Shown here: one piece after another, positions 33,588-44,800 of the stretch | Layout: each line of letters opens with the position of its first letter | Numbering within the stretch: the first letter of the stretch is position 1 | From: Pectinophora gossypiella | Lineage: Eukaryota; Arthropoda; Insecta; Lepidoptera; Gelechiidae | NCBI RefSeq assembly: GCF_024362695.1 | Contig: NW_026063288.1 | Coordinates: 1-64,000 of the forward strand | DNA: 64,000 nt | Direction: 5' to 3' | The notes under the pieces: generated by a model | Databases searched by the model: none | The model's input: only the letters and a program-made list of their open reading frames with translations | What the model was told of the DNA's origin: nothing | Position numbers and translations under genes: made by a program

Positions 33588-36170
33588 TATTGTTTAAACA
33601 GCTGTCAAATAGATTGTCCTATATTTAAAGGACTTAGACTATACAGGGTTTCATTCGAATGCTGCTATTAGGCCCTGCCAATTATTTAAACAATAATAAA
33701 CTTATTAATAAGCCGTAAATGAAAAATATATTGAAGTCTCGGAATTATGCACAGGAATGTGAACTGTTTGTTTTTGGGTTTTTGAACAGTACTTATTTGG
33801 AATATAATCTAAGGCAATGTTATTTTCACTACATTTGTGACACTTGTCCTGCGCATATTATGCCAAGTTTAATCGTCAACATACAAGATTAATGTTCAAA
33901 TGAAGATCTTCTGAACTGAAATAAAATGCAAATGTTTTAAAGTTATAAAAGTTTTCCTAAGAGATATTTTAAGTTACTTACAACTTAAGTATCGAAATTA
34001 ATAGGTTCTTAGTTGTGTATAACTGTATGTAGTACATAGCTATAAGAACTAGAATATGGTTGTTTATGTAAAACAAATATTTAAGTACTTAATTTCTACC
34101 TGAATTCTTCTTTAGTACTGAACTTACTTCTTTAGGTATACACAGATAAAATGAATTTAAAAACGAATTTAGTAATATAAGCTATTGGTGTTTTGTTATA
34201 ATAAGAGAATACTCTTTGAATTTGTTAAAATGTAAATACTTACAATTGTTAAAAAAATCATAGTGTTGTTTTTAAAATTTCCTAGTGTAATAAGACTGCT
34301 GTTCCACTGCTGGCGATTAGCGGAAATCGATGCCGATCGGTACAAAAATCTAAATTGAGTTGCTAAGCTTTTAAGTAATTTACTTCAATCAATTTCTGTA
34401 ATATGTGATCATAGTTCGGACAGCTATTATTGTATAGAATTCTCGTTAGTTTTGTGCCTAAATCCATATGGCCTTAAGATCAATCCCCATTGTTTAATTA
34501 TTGTGTCTGGAGATCTGGGCCGCAATAGGCTAAATGTACCAGAGCAGGCGCACTCTTACATCATTTAATATCAAAAAGGGGAAATGACATTTATTTAAAA
34601 GTATTAATTCTAATATATACAAATCTGTGGATTTGAAGTTTTACTTGATGAGGTACTTTATGAGGGTTTTATCAAATCAAACAGCATTACCTAACCTATA
34701 AAGGACTCGAAAGGCTTTTCAGTGCCAAAGTCATCAAACTTAACTATACTTAGGTTTGTTTTATGAAGTTACTTATTGTAGATTTGCCTCTAAACGCTTG
34801 CCTGGACAAAAGGTTAGAGCTTAGGGTTCTAACCCGCTACATCATCATTCGCTGACTCGCTAGCAGTCGGGCAGTTGTCCAACTCAGTATTACCCATAGG
34901 TACCGTTTTATTTATGTAGATAACTTTCTATATTTATTTACTTGTGTAAAGATTGGTTTTGTAAGGATAGTGAATGTACTTATTCGCTTACTTTTTTATT
35001 GTAAATAGGTCTAATCTTGCTCAACTAACTATTATTTATACACTTAAATAACTATTATAAACTTTTTATTACTTATTTTGTAAATAAATTATGAGGGATG
35101 TGAGTCTACCTTTTTTATTATTTCATTAATATTTCAATACCACGCCATATACCTAAGTCACATCCGTAATTCCTATAGAGGTTGAGATTGTCAACCTGAC
35201 TGAGCCACATAGGTGCGAGGATGCAAAAGAATGGATGTTTCGAAGTCTATAGACAAGTAAAACAAAGAATGCAATACATGAATCTTGAATCTCTGACAAA
35301 AATATGTGTTTAGGCTCAAACAGATTACAAGTAAATACCTATGGGGGGTAGTGCGTCTACTTAGTGGTTAATATGTAGTATGATACACTTTGCGAACAGT
35401 ACTAAAAATAAATAAAAAATGATATAAATATAGAGGCTCTGAACGAATGGCCGACATATATTATTATAGCCTTACTCACTCAGTTATTGACACAACGCCT
35501 GTATAATTTATATTAGCAAAATGTCGAGTCAGTGTCTTGCTATTTTTAGTGCGCAGGAGGTTTAAGTAAAACTAGCTTTCAATAGCGACTAGTTTCGATT
35601 TTTTTATTATTTTAATAACCTAAGAACTTTCTGTTAAATAACCTTTTGCACGAATAGTTTACGTATATAAGTAGACAAAGTTTGTGTTACAGTCACAAGC
35701 GAACATTTATATTTAAGTAATAATTTTTAAACAATATTGAAAGGTTTAATTTTCTAATCTCTAAATACCATGGAAAACCATAAATTACCTGTAATCTAGC
35801 TGAGATAACTAATGAAGCATACCTAAGGGAGTATTCATTTCAACTTCCTGCATCTTATCCAGTTTGCTAATTACTATTCATCAGTTCATGTAACTATAAC
35901 GGGATTGGTCGTCACATAACTTCTCGATGCTTTTAATTGTAAAATGTTGTATCTTGTAGGATTTACTTGTTACGTGTCTATTGGCAATAACAGTTATAGA
36001 TACTAGTAGTAGTAATAAGTAGCAGGATTGGTTAAGAATATTGCAGACTTGGGGCGAAACTTCACAGACGTATCCATTTTCTATTTATGTATATATTTAT
36101 ATTCGTATTTGGATTTCATCCCTTAAGTACACGTTCAAACTCTCTTTCAAAACATCTCTCTCTCTCTCTC
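33588..36170. other. Intergenic region after gene 1
   Basis: Candidate polyadenylation signals AATAAA for exon B lie near 33694 and 33921. A relic of family T on the minus strand is at 34766-34835 and a short repeat shared with 13165-13250 is near 34485. Otherwise unrecognised AT-rich sequence. Confidence 0.5.
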
Positions 36171-36178
36171 TCTCATTA
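36155..36178. repeat. (CT)n microsatellite
   Basis: A run of about ten CT dinucleotides directly precedes the LINE fragment. Confidence 0.8.
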
Positions 36179-36530
36179 GTTAAGAGCTGCGCTCTTGTTG
36201 GTGGAGTAATCGCCATTCCTCTCTTCTCTCCGCTAAATTCTTCACCTCTTAATACGACTCGACCTGCATCTTCTCTTTTATTGGTTTTATAAATGTTCTA
36301 CTATGTCTACCTCTTCCTCTTTTCCCTTCAATTTTTCCTTCTATGATGTTTTATATAGATGAGTCGTGTCGTATTAGGTGACCAATTATATTTCCTCTCC
36401 GGGTTTCCAAAGTCTCCGCTATGATTCTGTTTTCTTCAACTCTTTCCAGCACTTTTTCATTTGACACCATTTTAGTCAAACTTGTACCCTCCATCCTTTT
36501 CCACAATTATCACACCACACTCCATACAAA
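36176..36530 (-). pseudogene. LINE reverse-transcriptase C-terminal fragment, minus strand
   Basis: In reverse complement it repeats the region at 5930-6240: ISW-like start, NEKVLERVEE-like words, GNIIGHLIRHD and KGKRGRGRH, then the 3' words GGCGATTACTCCACCAACAA and GAGCGCAGCTCTTAA. Frameshifts break the frame. Confidence 0.75.
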
Positions 36531-36739
36531 GTCACTTTTTTAACTCGTGCCGCCTAACGCGTAAGTGCGAGCGAGATAGTCCACGTTCTCCTCCTTACTC
36601 TTAGCGGCTTACGGCCAATTAAGTTTAAGACTAAAGTAAGACCCACGCAGGGTGACGTCAGTGCTCAATACGAATTGGTGCGGGGCGAAGAGTTACCGTT
36701 CTATACGTAGTATTATTCTTTATTATAGTACTTTTGCTT

Positions 36740-36832
36740 TACCTATATTCCGGGTGAGAGCCTTCAGCGCTCCCCATTTGTCCGGCCAAGTAGTTAATGC
36801 CATCTGCGGCAAATCTACAATAAGTAAAAAAT
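36740..36832 (+). mobile_element. Family T tail
   Basis: GGGTGAGAGCCTTCAGCGCT, AGTTAATGCCATCTGCGGCA and CTACAATAAGT then an A-rich end. Confidence 0.7.
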
Positions 36833-36842
36833 AAATAAAAAA

Positions 36843-36912
36843 ATATACCCCTTCCGGTTGATTGAGGGGAGACCTGTGCCCAGCAGTAGGACGTATACAG
36901 GCTATTTATGTA
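36843..36912 (+). mobile_element. SINE-1 3' tail only
   Basis: CTTCCGGTTGATTGAGGGGA, GACCTGTGCCCAGCAGTAGG and ACGTATACAGGCTA, directly after the family T tail. Confidence 0.65.
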
Positions 36913-36984
36913 TGTATGTACGTATACCTATATTAGTAGAGATTGCAGATATAGGTAAAACAAAAGTATCGCGGTAGTAAGTAT

Positions 36985-37105
36985 CGCGGGTTGGAAGGTC
37001 AGACAGGCAGTCGCTTCTGTAAAAAACCGGACCTGTCAAATCTTCAGGTTAGGTAACCTGACCCTGTGAAAAACGGGATTATGCTAGGGGGGGGGGGGGA
37101 TGGAG
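36985..37105 (+). mobile_element. SINE-2 3' fragment with an 11-nt G run
   Basis: GGTTGGAAGGTCAGACAGGC to GGGATTATGCTAG, where the usual GGAGATGATG end is replaced by eleven or more G residues (about 37088-37099). Confidence 0.7.
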
Positions 37106-37159
37106 TAGAGATTGCGGATGTGAGTTTAGATAATGTCTTTAAATATTGCATACTTCCAT

Positions 37160-37222
37160 CCATAGGGAAGGCCCGTGCCCCAGCTGTGGGGACGTTAATG
37201 GGCTGATGATGATGATGATCGC
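37160..37222 (+). mobile_element. SINE-4 3' tail only
   Basis: CCATCCATAGGGAAGGCCCG, then TGGGGACGTTAATGGGCTGA and a GAT run match the reverse complement of 42500-42560. Confidence 0.65.
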
Positions 37223-37234
37223 ATACTTAATATA

Positions 37235-37460
37235 CAGGGTGTTAGTGACATCGTAACGAATACTCAGAGGGATGATTCAGACCATGATTCTGAGTTAATA
37301 TCAAGTGGAATTTTCCGTCGCAAAATTCATGTTACTTTTTGAGTTTTTTTAAATTATTTTCAATTCTATACTTTTGCGATGGAAAATTCCACTTGATATT
37401 AACTCAGAATAATCAGCTGAATCATCCCTCTCAGTATTCGTTACGATGTCACTTACACCC
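37235..37460. mobile_element. Foldback element family A, intact arms
   Basis: The left end CAGGGTGTTAGTGACATCGT continues through CCATGATTCTGAGTTAATAT and CAAGTGGAATTTTCCGTCG. The right arm repeats all of it inverted (GGAAAATTCCACTTGATATT to GATGTCACTTACACC). The flank at the left is TATA. No coding capacity, so a non-autonomous element; the TA flank suggests the Tc1/mariner type. Confidence 0.75.
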
Positions 37461-37495
37461 CATACAAGTACATACAGTAGCCATACAAGTAGGTA

Positions 37496-37722
37496 TGGGT
37501 GTTAGTGACACTGTAACGAATACTGAAGGGGATGATTCAGACCATGATTCTGAGTCGATATCAAGTGGAATTTACTGTCGGAGAAGTCATGAAAATTTTT
37601 GAGCTTATTTAAATTATTTTCCGTTCCATACTTTTGCGACGGAAAATTCCACTTGATATCAACTCAGAATTATGGCCTGAATCATCCCTCAAAGTTTTCG
37701 TTACGATGTCACTAACACCCTG
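37496..37722. mobile_element. Second foldback element family A, in tandem with the first
   Basis: Arms start GGGTGTTAGTGACACTGTAA and end GATGTCACTAACACCCTG at 37722, followed by TATA. Each arm is about 80 nt and the centre carries TTTTTGAGCTTATTTAAATT. Only 35 bp separate it from the previous copy, and the two copies differ at many positions. Confidence 0.75.
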
Positions 37723-38263
37723 TATAATTAATTTAATAGATCTGTGACGTACTGCCACAGATCTATTATACCACGCAAGCAAATGAAATGAGCATGGCTA
37801 GACATAGATCACATTAAAGACACGCTCTCTTCGGCACTTCTCATTATACTAACGCGTTTGGATTCCAAAATCAATCAATAGGTACCTACTCCTCGATATC
37901 TACCCCCAAGAGCAAAAGAGTATGAAGGTAAATACCCAAGTGTACAGGCACCAACGACCGCACAAAATGACAGTGTTCAGTAATGGCGGTGCTTCCTGCT
38001 CCGACGGAAGTGGACGGTTTACTCGTTCACCGGGAAACGGCGAAACGTGTTCGATGTTCGAAACAGATGAGAAAAAGTAAGCCCCGATACACGTATCGGT
38101 GATAATGTATTTCTTATGGCTGCTTGTGTAATGGGTGTAGGAAAAAAATATCTGATCTAGATGTTTCCGTTGTATAGCTGCCGCGTCCGTCTTGGATTTC
38201 TATATAATGTGAAGTATACTGCTGCTATCCTGCTATGCTCTGTCTTTATTTACTTATTAGATA

Positions 38264-38365
38264 CAGCCGTGGTACCCCAATTGGTAGAACGCTTGCCTCT
38301 CGCTTTAAGGTCGCAGGTTTGAATCCAGCACAGGCTTAAACCAGTGATTGTCGAATTTGTTTTCA
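38264..38365 (+). mobile_element. SINE-2 tRNA-like head
   Basis: CAGCCGTGGTACCCCAATTG, GTAGAACGCTTGCCTCTCGC and B box GCAGGTTTGAATCC, then AAACCAGTGATTGTCGAATT. The body and 3' tail are missing. Confidence 0.65.
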
Positions 38366-38574
38366 AAACAATGTTTGTAAAAATATCAAGACAACAGGCC
38401 TGGGGGTGCTTAGGTGAACCTTGGGTCAGAGCTTTGTTTGAAAGGATTACGTTAGAGAGAATCAAAAAAGAGCAAGAACCGACGGGAGGAAAGCGTCGAC
38501 CAGACCGGCGGGGTCAGTATCAAAGAGTCTTCTAGGCGCCGAAGAGTGTCATTCAAACGCATGTAAATATCAAA

Positions 38575-38800
38575 GCGCCTTCTTGGTCTCGTAATTTTTT
38601 CCTTTGATGGGTTTGCTCTTGGCCTCAGACTTGCTCGAAGGCATTGACGAGGCCTAAGATGGACCGAGATCGCCCAGAAGGTGCCTGTTCACTCAGGCCA
38701 TGAAAGCACCCGGGTTATATGCATTCGGAAATACAGAAGACGGCAGAGAATTCCACTCCTTAGCAGTGCGCATAATGAAGGACGATGCGAAGCGCTTAGT
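38575..38800 (-). pseudogene. LINE 3' end, same family as 10378-10525, minus strand
   Basis: In reverse complement it has GAATTCTCTGCCGTCTTCTG, GAACAGGCACCTTCTGGGCG, ATCTTAGGCCTCGTCAATG and GCAAACCCATCAAAGG. It reaches further 5' than the other copies. Confidence 0.65.
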
Positions 38801-39004
38801 GTATGTTATGAATAACCAAGCGAACCATTACGCATTAAGATCAGATAATAATATTTTCATCAGACATAATGTACAATTAACTAATTAGTCAATAAAATAT
38901 GTTAAGAGATCATGATAATAATCACGTGTTGTGTGGTTAGTACAGTTAAGAAAGTATGATCTCATTCGAGCGGAGCCGCGGGAAAAGTTTGTATAAGTAC
39001 TAAA

Positions 39005-39105
39005 ATAACATAACATAAGCTCACGACTATATCCCAATTGGGGTAGTCAGAGATACATCCATCGCAAGGTGAAGTAAGTACCTACACCTCACCTTGCTTT
39101 CTGTG
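39005..39105 (-). repeat. Interspersed repeat fragment
   Basis: ACGACTATATCCCAATTGGG and ACATCCATCGCAAGGTGAAG recur, diverged and in the other orientation, at 10955-11010 and 42396-42485, and near 30320. Confidence 0.55.
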
Positions 39106-39167
39106 ATCCGTATCGCCGTTTGTAATGGTCGAACTAAATGTGTTGATAAATTTATAACTCAATGGGG

Positions 39168-39437
39168 TAATTAAAGCACATAATAACGGGTTCTTACCGC
39201 GTTTAAATGGGGATATGAGACGCCCGATATTTCGACACTGTTGCAAGTACCATGATCACGGGATGACTGATGAGATTGGAGTGGAGTAGGTAGATCCATA
39301 ATTTTCCACGGGCAGACATATCTGTCTACCCTCTTTCTTTGCCGCTTGTTTATGTTTTTGATATCGGAATGTTCGGAACCATCTAAACTCGCACCATCGG
39401 CAACGCGGTAAGAACCCGTTATTATGTGCTTTAATTA
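39168..39437. mobile_element. 270-bp element with perfect 36-bp terminal inverted repeats (family G)
   Basis: The left 36 nt (39168-39203, starting TAATTAAAGCACATAATAAC) are the exact reverse complement of the right 36 nt (39402-39437). The inside (CCCGATATTTCGACACTGTT, GTGGAGTAGGTAGATCCATA) matches 22720-23010 inverted. It has no coding capacity. Confidence 0.8.
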
Positions 39438-40019
39438 TGACAATAACCGCGTAAACTTAAAATCAATGGGGTAAGTCCGGTACCGAGGTTCGAACTGTAC
39501 TAAAACAAAACAATAATAAAATAAATAAATAAATAAAATCATTGCAATATAAAATAGCAATTATAAAATGAAAATTCCAAAATCAATAAAATAAAATAGT
39601 AAAATTAAATTAAGTTAAAACTAAATCAAATTAGAAAAATACTTAAATAATGATGATATAAAGCACATATTCAGTCAGTCACTACTAATAACTAGTAACT
39701 AATAAGATAATAAACTACACTTAAGTAGTTCTAAATTCAATTTCTGATACCCTATAAATCTGATAATTGATGGAAATGGAAATTAAAAGTAAATAAAGGA
39801 GGTATATCGTGAGCCGTGATATGCGAATGTTCCCGTCGTAAAAACTCTTTAACAGTAAAGACACTGGCTGTTTTGTTTTTCAAATTGTTTTTTCTTGTAC
39901 TCTGGTCTTATCTGTCTAAAGGTTAGGTAATAAAGCTTTTTTTACGTAAGTTTTGCGCCTTTTTACGGCCGAAACAGCGCGAAATCACTGGCTGTGGCTA
40001 CGTTTTAAAAGTTTCGAAT

Positions 40020-40135
40020 TTCCTCCACCAACCCGCATTGGAGCAGCGTGGTGCTCAGCTCCATACCCCCTCCGGTTGATTGAGGGGAGGCCTGTGCCCA
40101 GCAGTGGGACGTATATAGGCTGTTTATGTATGTAT
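40020..40135 (+). mobile_element. SINE-1 3' half
   Basis: CTCCACCAACCCGCATTGGA, GCAGCGTGGTG and the CCTCCGGTTGATTGAGGGGA tail with GCCCAGCAGTGGGACGTATA. Confidence 0.75.
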
Positions 40136-40140
40136 GTTAT

Positions 40141-40197
40141 GTTTTTGACGTGACTTATTGTAGATTTGCCGCAGCGCAGATGGCATTAACTACATGG
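40141..40197 (-). mobile_element. Family T tail, minus strand, with a small insertion
   Basis: TTTTTGACGTGACTTATTGT and AGATTTGCCGCAGCGCAGAT; a GCAGC word is duplicated relative to other copies. Confidence 0.6.
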
Positions 40198-40199
40198 GT

Positions 40200-41456
40200 G
40201 AAGTGAAGGCCTGAGTGAAGGAGTGCTCCGTATTCCCTCTATTTAATGGTGAGAGACGCAGTAGTGGATGTACCTAGTACCTATTTAGAGTATGTTACTT
40301 TACTGGTCAAAATTCCAAAGGTTCCAGGTTCGAATTCCAAGTTAGACTCTCTTAGAATTTGTTTTCGATGTATTGACCATAAAATATTACGTGTGTATCG
40401 GCAAAAGAAAACTGCAAGAAATCCTACCCGAGAAATATAAAGTTAGTATGTTATACTACTAAGGGCCTAACCATTACTCTGCTAGCTATTACTCTTAAAG
40501 CCACTAGAACTTTATTCACAATTTGAAATACTTTATCACGATACATACAATTAAACAAGTCTACAAATGGAAAATCTCGAGGCAAACTCCCCTAAAACGC
40601 TGGCAACATTACTCCGCTGCACCGTGAGACTTATGCCATAGATTAAGGAAAAAAAAATGTCAACTCTCGTATAAAATGGCAACTCTCCGCTCCCACCAGC
40701 GTCTGAGCTAGGTTTACCTCACCTCCCCTCGGATATAGTTTAGTCTTGAATCGTATGATGTCAGACGTCACAGACACAGGTGCGCGTGTATGACAATGTC
40801 AATGTGTAGTGTCCACGTAAAACGAGGTTGTCTGTATGAAGTGTCCGGGGTGTCTTATGCTTTGGGCGAAACTGCCAGCCTTCGGATTACCATTTACATC
40901 GACAGGGCGCGTTCTGATGTCTTTAAAAGGTATCTAAATCAACCAATTTTCAGGACACCTGTTCTATGATCGACGTACTTATCCACTACGCCACAGTATA
41001 GCTCTTATGAAATCACCAACAACAAATTGGTATAAATTTTCAAAATTTATTTTACTTACCCGACCAGACACGTCTCAGCAATTTGAAACAAAAAATGTCT
41101 CAGGCCTGAACTTCCTGAGATTACGGAACACAGTGAAATAAAACCATAGCTTGGCCGATAATGCTGTCATTAGCGTGTTCTGCGCGTACGCACCTTCCTG
41201 GTCGAGGCTCGGTGGTCGCTTTCCTCTAGTGATTGCGGGGTGAGGGCTGTTGACCCCTGTAATCGTTAATTGGAGTAATCTACGAGTAAAACTTCAATGT
41301 TTGCAATGGCGTATGCGTATATGCATATTTGCGCTGTTCATTTGGTATCAATTTTTCGTCGGTGGAAGAAATGGTGCTGGAAATACACAACAGGCAGCCT
41401 TCCACGGGCAGGAACACCCATACATACCCGTATGGCTACCTATAAGTACTTGTATA
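40200..41456. other. Intergenic, nothing firmly recognised
   Basis: Open frames at 40246-40440 and 41250-41468 have no domain. Nothing in this part matches the repeat families of the window. Confidence 0.45.
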
Positions 41457-41650
41457 CGGTGTAGGTGACATCATAACGAAAACTGAGGGTTATGAGTTAA
41501 TATCAAGTGGAACATCCCATCGCAAAAGTATTATTTAAAAAACACAAACTATTTCATGAATTCTCCGACGGAAAATTCCACTTGATATTAGCTCAGAATC
41601 ATGGTCAAAATAATCTCCCTCAGTATTCGGTACGATGTCACTAACACCTT
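41457..41650. mobile_element. Foldback element family A, degraded left arm
   Basis: The left arm CGGTGTAGGTGACATCATAA has lost an internal part. The right arm runs GGAAAATTCCACTTGATATT to GATGTCACTAACACC. TATA-like flanks are present on both sides. Confidence 0.65.
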
Positions 41651-42499
41651 ATATAAAAGAGCGTGTATTTTAAAAGTGACTCTTACGAGAAATCACTGCT
41701 GGTGATTGTGATTTATTTTCAATTTAGGCATAAAAATACTTACAACAAACAATAAAATAAAATACATATCATCAAATAAGCATTTCTAAAATCTTAAAAC
41801 AAATTGAAAAGCAATGTGAATGTTCTTAGATCACTATAATTTCGTATGATGATTTTTTACGAACTTGTTCATAAGAAAAAACTATATTCTAACTATAATC
41901 TAACTTACAATCGCGTGCAACAGTAGCGACAACAATTTGCAATTACGGGTGCGTCCACGCACAAGAATTTGAACAAAAATAATACTGAAACCGAAATTTG
42001 CTGATAACTAGCCGAAGATTTCCACATTGCGTGCGCAGGAGTCGCTGACACGATCGAAACTCTCACTGCATGAATTGTTCAACCAACATGATGCCAATGA
42101 ACTTGACTAATGGCATAATAGGATTAACTGAAATATTCTGTATTGAAACACGTAATGCGGTGGAAACAAGAATGTCCGAGAAAAAATGCCGTGTTGACGC
42201 AGTGAAAACTTTTGACGAAAATTGTCACAAAAAGAAACTGAAAATTGAATTGAAAATTGTTGTATTGTAAGTTTAGAAATACGAAAATATTTGACTTTAG
42301 TTTATAAATAACAATTTATTTTATTTCTGTTAAACACCAAAATGCTTGTTAATTTATGCCCATAATCAAAATGTGATACGGCTAACCAGCTGTCACGTTG
42401 GTCGTAGGCGTGGGTACTTAGTTTATATAGCGATGGATGTACCTCTCACTACTTACAAATTAGGGAATTGGGATATAGTCGTGGGCTTATTTTAAGTTT

Positions 42500-42789
42500 C
42501 ATCATCATCAGTCCATTAACGTCCCCACTGCTGGGGCACGGGCCTTCCCTATGGATGGATAGGGAGCTCAGGCCTTAAACCATCACGGGCGCCCAGTGCG
42601 GATTGATGGTTATTAACGACTGCTAATGCAGCCGGGACCAACGGCTTAACGTGCCCTCCGGAATACGGAGGAGCTCGAGATGAAAACTTTTTTTTGTGGT
42701 CACCCATCCTATGACCGGCCTTTGCGAAAGTTGCTTTACTTCAACAATCGCAGACCGAGCGCGTTAACCGCTGCGCCACCGAGCTCCTC
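42500..42789 (-). mobile_element. Full-length tRNA-derived SINE-4 with 11-bp target-site duplication
   Basis: The minus strand starts GAGGAGCTCGGTGGCGCAGC then GGTTAACGCGCTCGGTCTGC (A-box side) and has a body with GGATGGGTGACCACAAAA. It ends with GGGCACGGGCC-type and GTTAATGGAC-type tail words and a GAT run. ATTTTAAGTTT flanks it at 42489-42499 and 42790-42800. The head resembles a different tRNA from that of SINE-1 and SINE-3. Confidence 0.88.
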
Positions 42790-42940
42790 ATTTTAAGTTT
42801 ATCAAAATATAAATGTAGCTAGACGCAAACTCATTAAGGGAGAATCCTTATTTTAAAAGTAGGTATCTGAAGACGATCCAACGACGTGCCTAAAGAAGTA
42901 GATTTAATGTGGACTTCAAACGTTATTTTTAATATAGTTT

Positions 42941-43075
42941 TCAATCAATCAATCAATCAATAATACTTTATTGCACAACGACATATACAAAGGACATAAA
43001 CGAATAAAATATACGAATAAAAACATAAGTACAATAGGAGGCCTTATTGCTAAATAGCAATTCCAATTTTTTTGT
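42941..43075 (-). mobile_element. LINE 3' tail with AATC repeats
   Basis: Five AATC/TCAA repeats precede AATACTTTATTGCACAACGA and an A-rich 3' untranslated part ending with AGGAGGCCTTATTGCTAAAT. Confidence 0.6.
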
Positions 43076-43302
43076 TTTCCTTTTATTCCATATTGGTATA
43101 TAATGTGTAGTAAGTATATAAGTGATATCATAACGCCGCTGCGACGGTAGTTAGTCTTTCTCTAATAAAACAGTGGCCCCGATTCCTGCAGATACCTCCT
43201 TATTTTACTTTGAGTAGAACATTTGACCGCTTTTTTGATGACATCACAGGACAGTATATCCATACAAACTTCAAAGAAAACTTTCGTTTTGACGTTTCGT
43301 AA

Positions 43303-43706
43303 TTTTTTTTTTTTTTGTTTTGGTTTTCCCCGAAGGGTAAGGCAAAGGGAACTATGCCCATACAGCCATGTCTTACGTATTTTTTTTCCTTATGATTAAT
43401 GAAATGATGAAAGGTGATGATGATGAAACCTAAGCCCCCACCCTCGGAGTAGACTCCTACTCCGAACCCCAAACGAATTAACTCGAAAGTCCGCATAAAC
43501 TTTCGAGTTATGAAGCGGCTTCTTGACACGAAGCGAAAATAGGCAGATACACTTTGTTTATTGAATACTCCAATATAATAACACTCGCGAATGTCTTCCG
43601 ACTAACTTAATGCGATCATCAACCACAAAACACCACTTCGTATTAATTATTTAGATTATTCAATGAAGAAAGCAACTGTCCCGTTCCCGTTTCCCGCCAA
43701 AAAGCC
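43303..43706 (-). mobile_element. Retroposon of family R, copy 1 of two adjacent insertions
   Basis: A 14-nt T run at 43303-43316 is the poly(A) tail of a minus-strand insertion. TGACGTTTCGTAA occurs immediately before (43290-43302) and after (43707-43719). The body contains two internal foldbacks (AACTCGAAAGT with ACTTTCGAGTT; GGAGTAGACTCCTACTCC). No tRNA-like head is visible, so it may be the 3' end of a LINE or an unusual SINE. Confidence 0.88.
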
Positions 43707-43730
43707 TGACGTTTCGTAAATAGTATCTCA

Positions 43731-44105
43731 TTTTTTTTTTTGTTTTGGTTTTCCCCGAAGGGTAAGGCAAAGGGAACTATGCCCATACATCCATGTCTTA
43801 CTTATTTTTTTCCTTGATGATTAATGAAATGATGAAAGGTGATGATGATGAAACCTAAGCCCTCACCCTCGGAGTAGACTCCTACTCCGAACCCCAAACG
43901 AATTAACTCAAAAGTCCGCATAAACTTTCGAGTTATGAAGCGGCTTCTTGGCACGAAGCGAAAATAGGCAGATAAACTTTGTTTATTGAATACTAACTAA
44001 CTTAATGCGATCATTATCTAACCACAAAACACCACTTCGTGTTAATTATTTAGATTATTCAATGAAGAAAGCAACTGTCCCGTTCCCGTTTCCCACCAAA
44101 AAGCC
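43731..44105 (-). mobile_element. Retroposon of family R, copy 2
   Basis: An 11-nt T run at 43731-43741 precedes a body nearly identical to copy 1 but lacking about 30 nt after GAATACT. AAATAGTATCTCA occurs at 43718-43730 and again at 44106-44118. Both copies begin and end at the same points on the element. Confidence 0.88.
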
Positions 44106-44139
44106 AAATAGTATCTCATTTGACTAGGTTGTCAAGTAG

Positions 44140-44800
44140 CCAATCCAAAGATATAAAAGAACAAATAGCTACCTACCTAAAGCAACTTTTTTATGCAACG
44201 AATGAGCATTGCGATCAGTAATTTACCTCAGTAATTTAGATTCGATATGATACAAGATTATCTACAAGCTTCATATTATTACTTACTTAACTGGCTTACT
44301 CTCACTGAGAATAACATATCTAAGTATTAAGTACCATGCTATTGCTGGTTTAATCTATTGATTGTACACGATAAAACAACGTCAAGTTACGATTGAAAAA
44401 GTTGGAAAAAAGTCTTGCATATAAACGAAAAGTTAAAACATAAAAAATATGTATTTACAAGTAGAATCTTTGAAAGATTCATGCATGCTTAGGCAGAGTA
44501 AATAAAATGTTACCCTCGCGTCATAATAGTGAGATCACATCAGCTTGCCTCGTTCGGGTACATAATATATTGTATCCTTACGACTTGTGATTCTACCTAC
44601 CCCAATATGACTGACGGTGTTTATGTACGTCACAATGAAAAAAACAAATCAGTAGACTTAACGCAGAGCGTCTAAGATGAACTTATTAGAAAGTTGCATT
44701 ACCAATTACCGCGTCTGATACGCGAGTCATAATAAATGGTTGATAATAACAACAAGTGTGTACATTGATTCAAATTGCTACGACGAACACTCATAGTCCA
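44140..44800. other. Intergenic, upstream of gene 2
   Basis: AT-rich sequence with no repeat or coding match noticed. Confidence 0.45.

Noticed and set aside
38700..38888. Small gene encoding KAPGLYAFGNTEDGREF
   Set aside because: It is the complementary strand of a LINE 3' end that recurs at 10378 and 26940.
42070..42270. 66-codon Cys/Lys-rich open frame
   Set aside because: No splice sites, signal peptide, domain or codon bias distinguish it from AT-rich chance frames.
43303..44105. Segmental tandem duplication
   Set aside because: Each unit has its own different flanking duplication and T run, so two insertions explain it better than unequal crossing-over.
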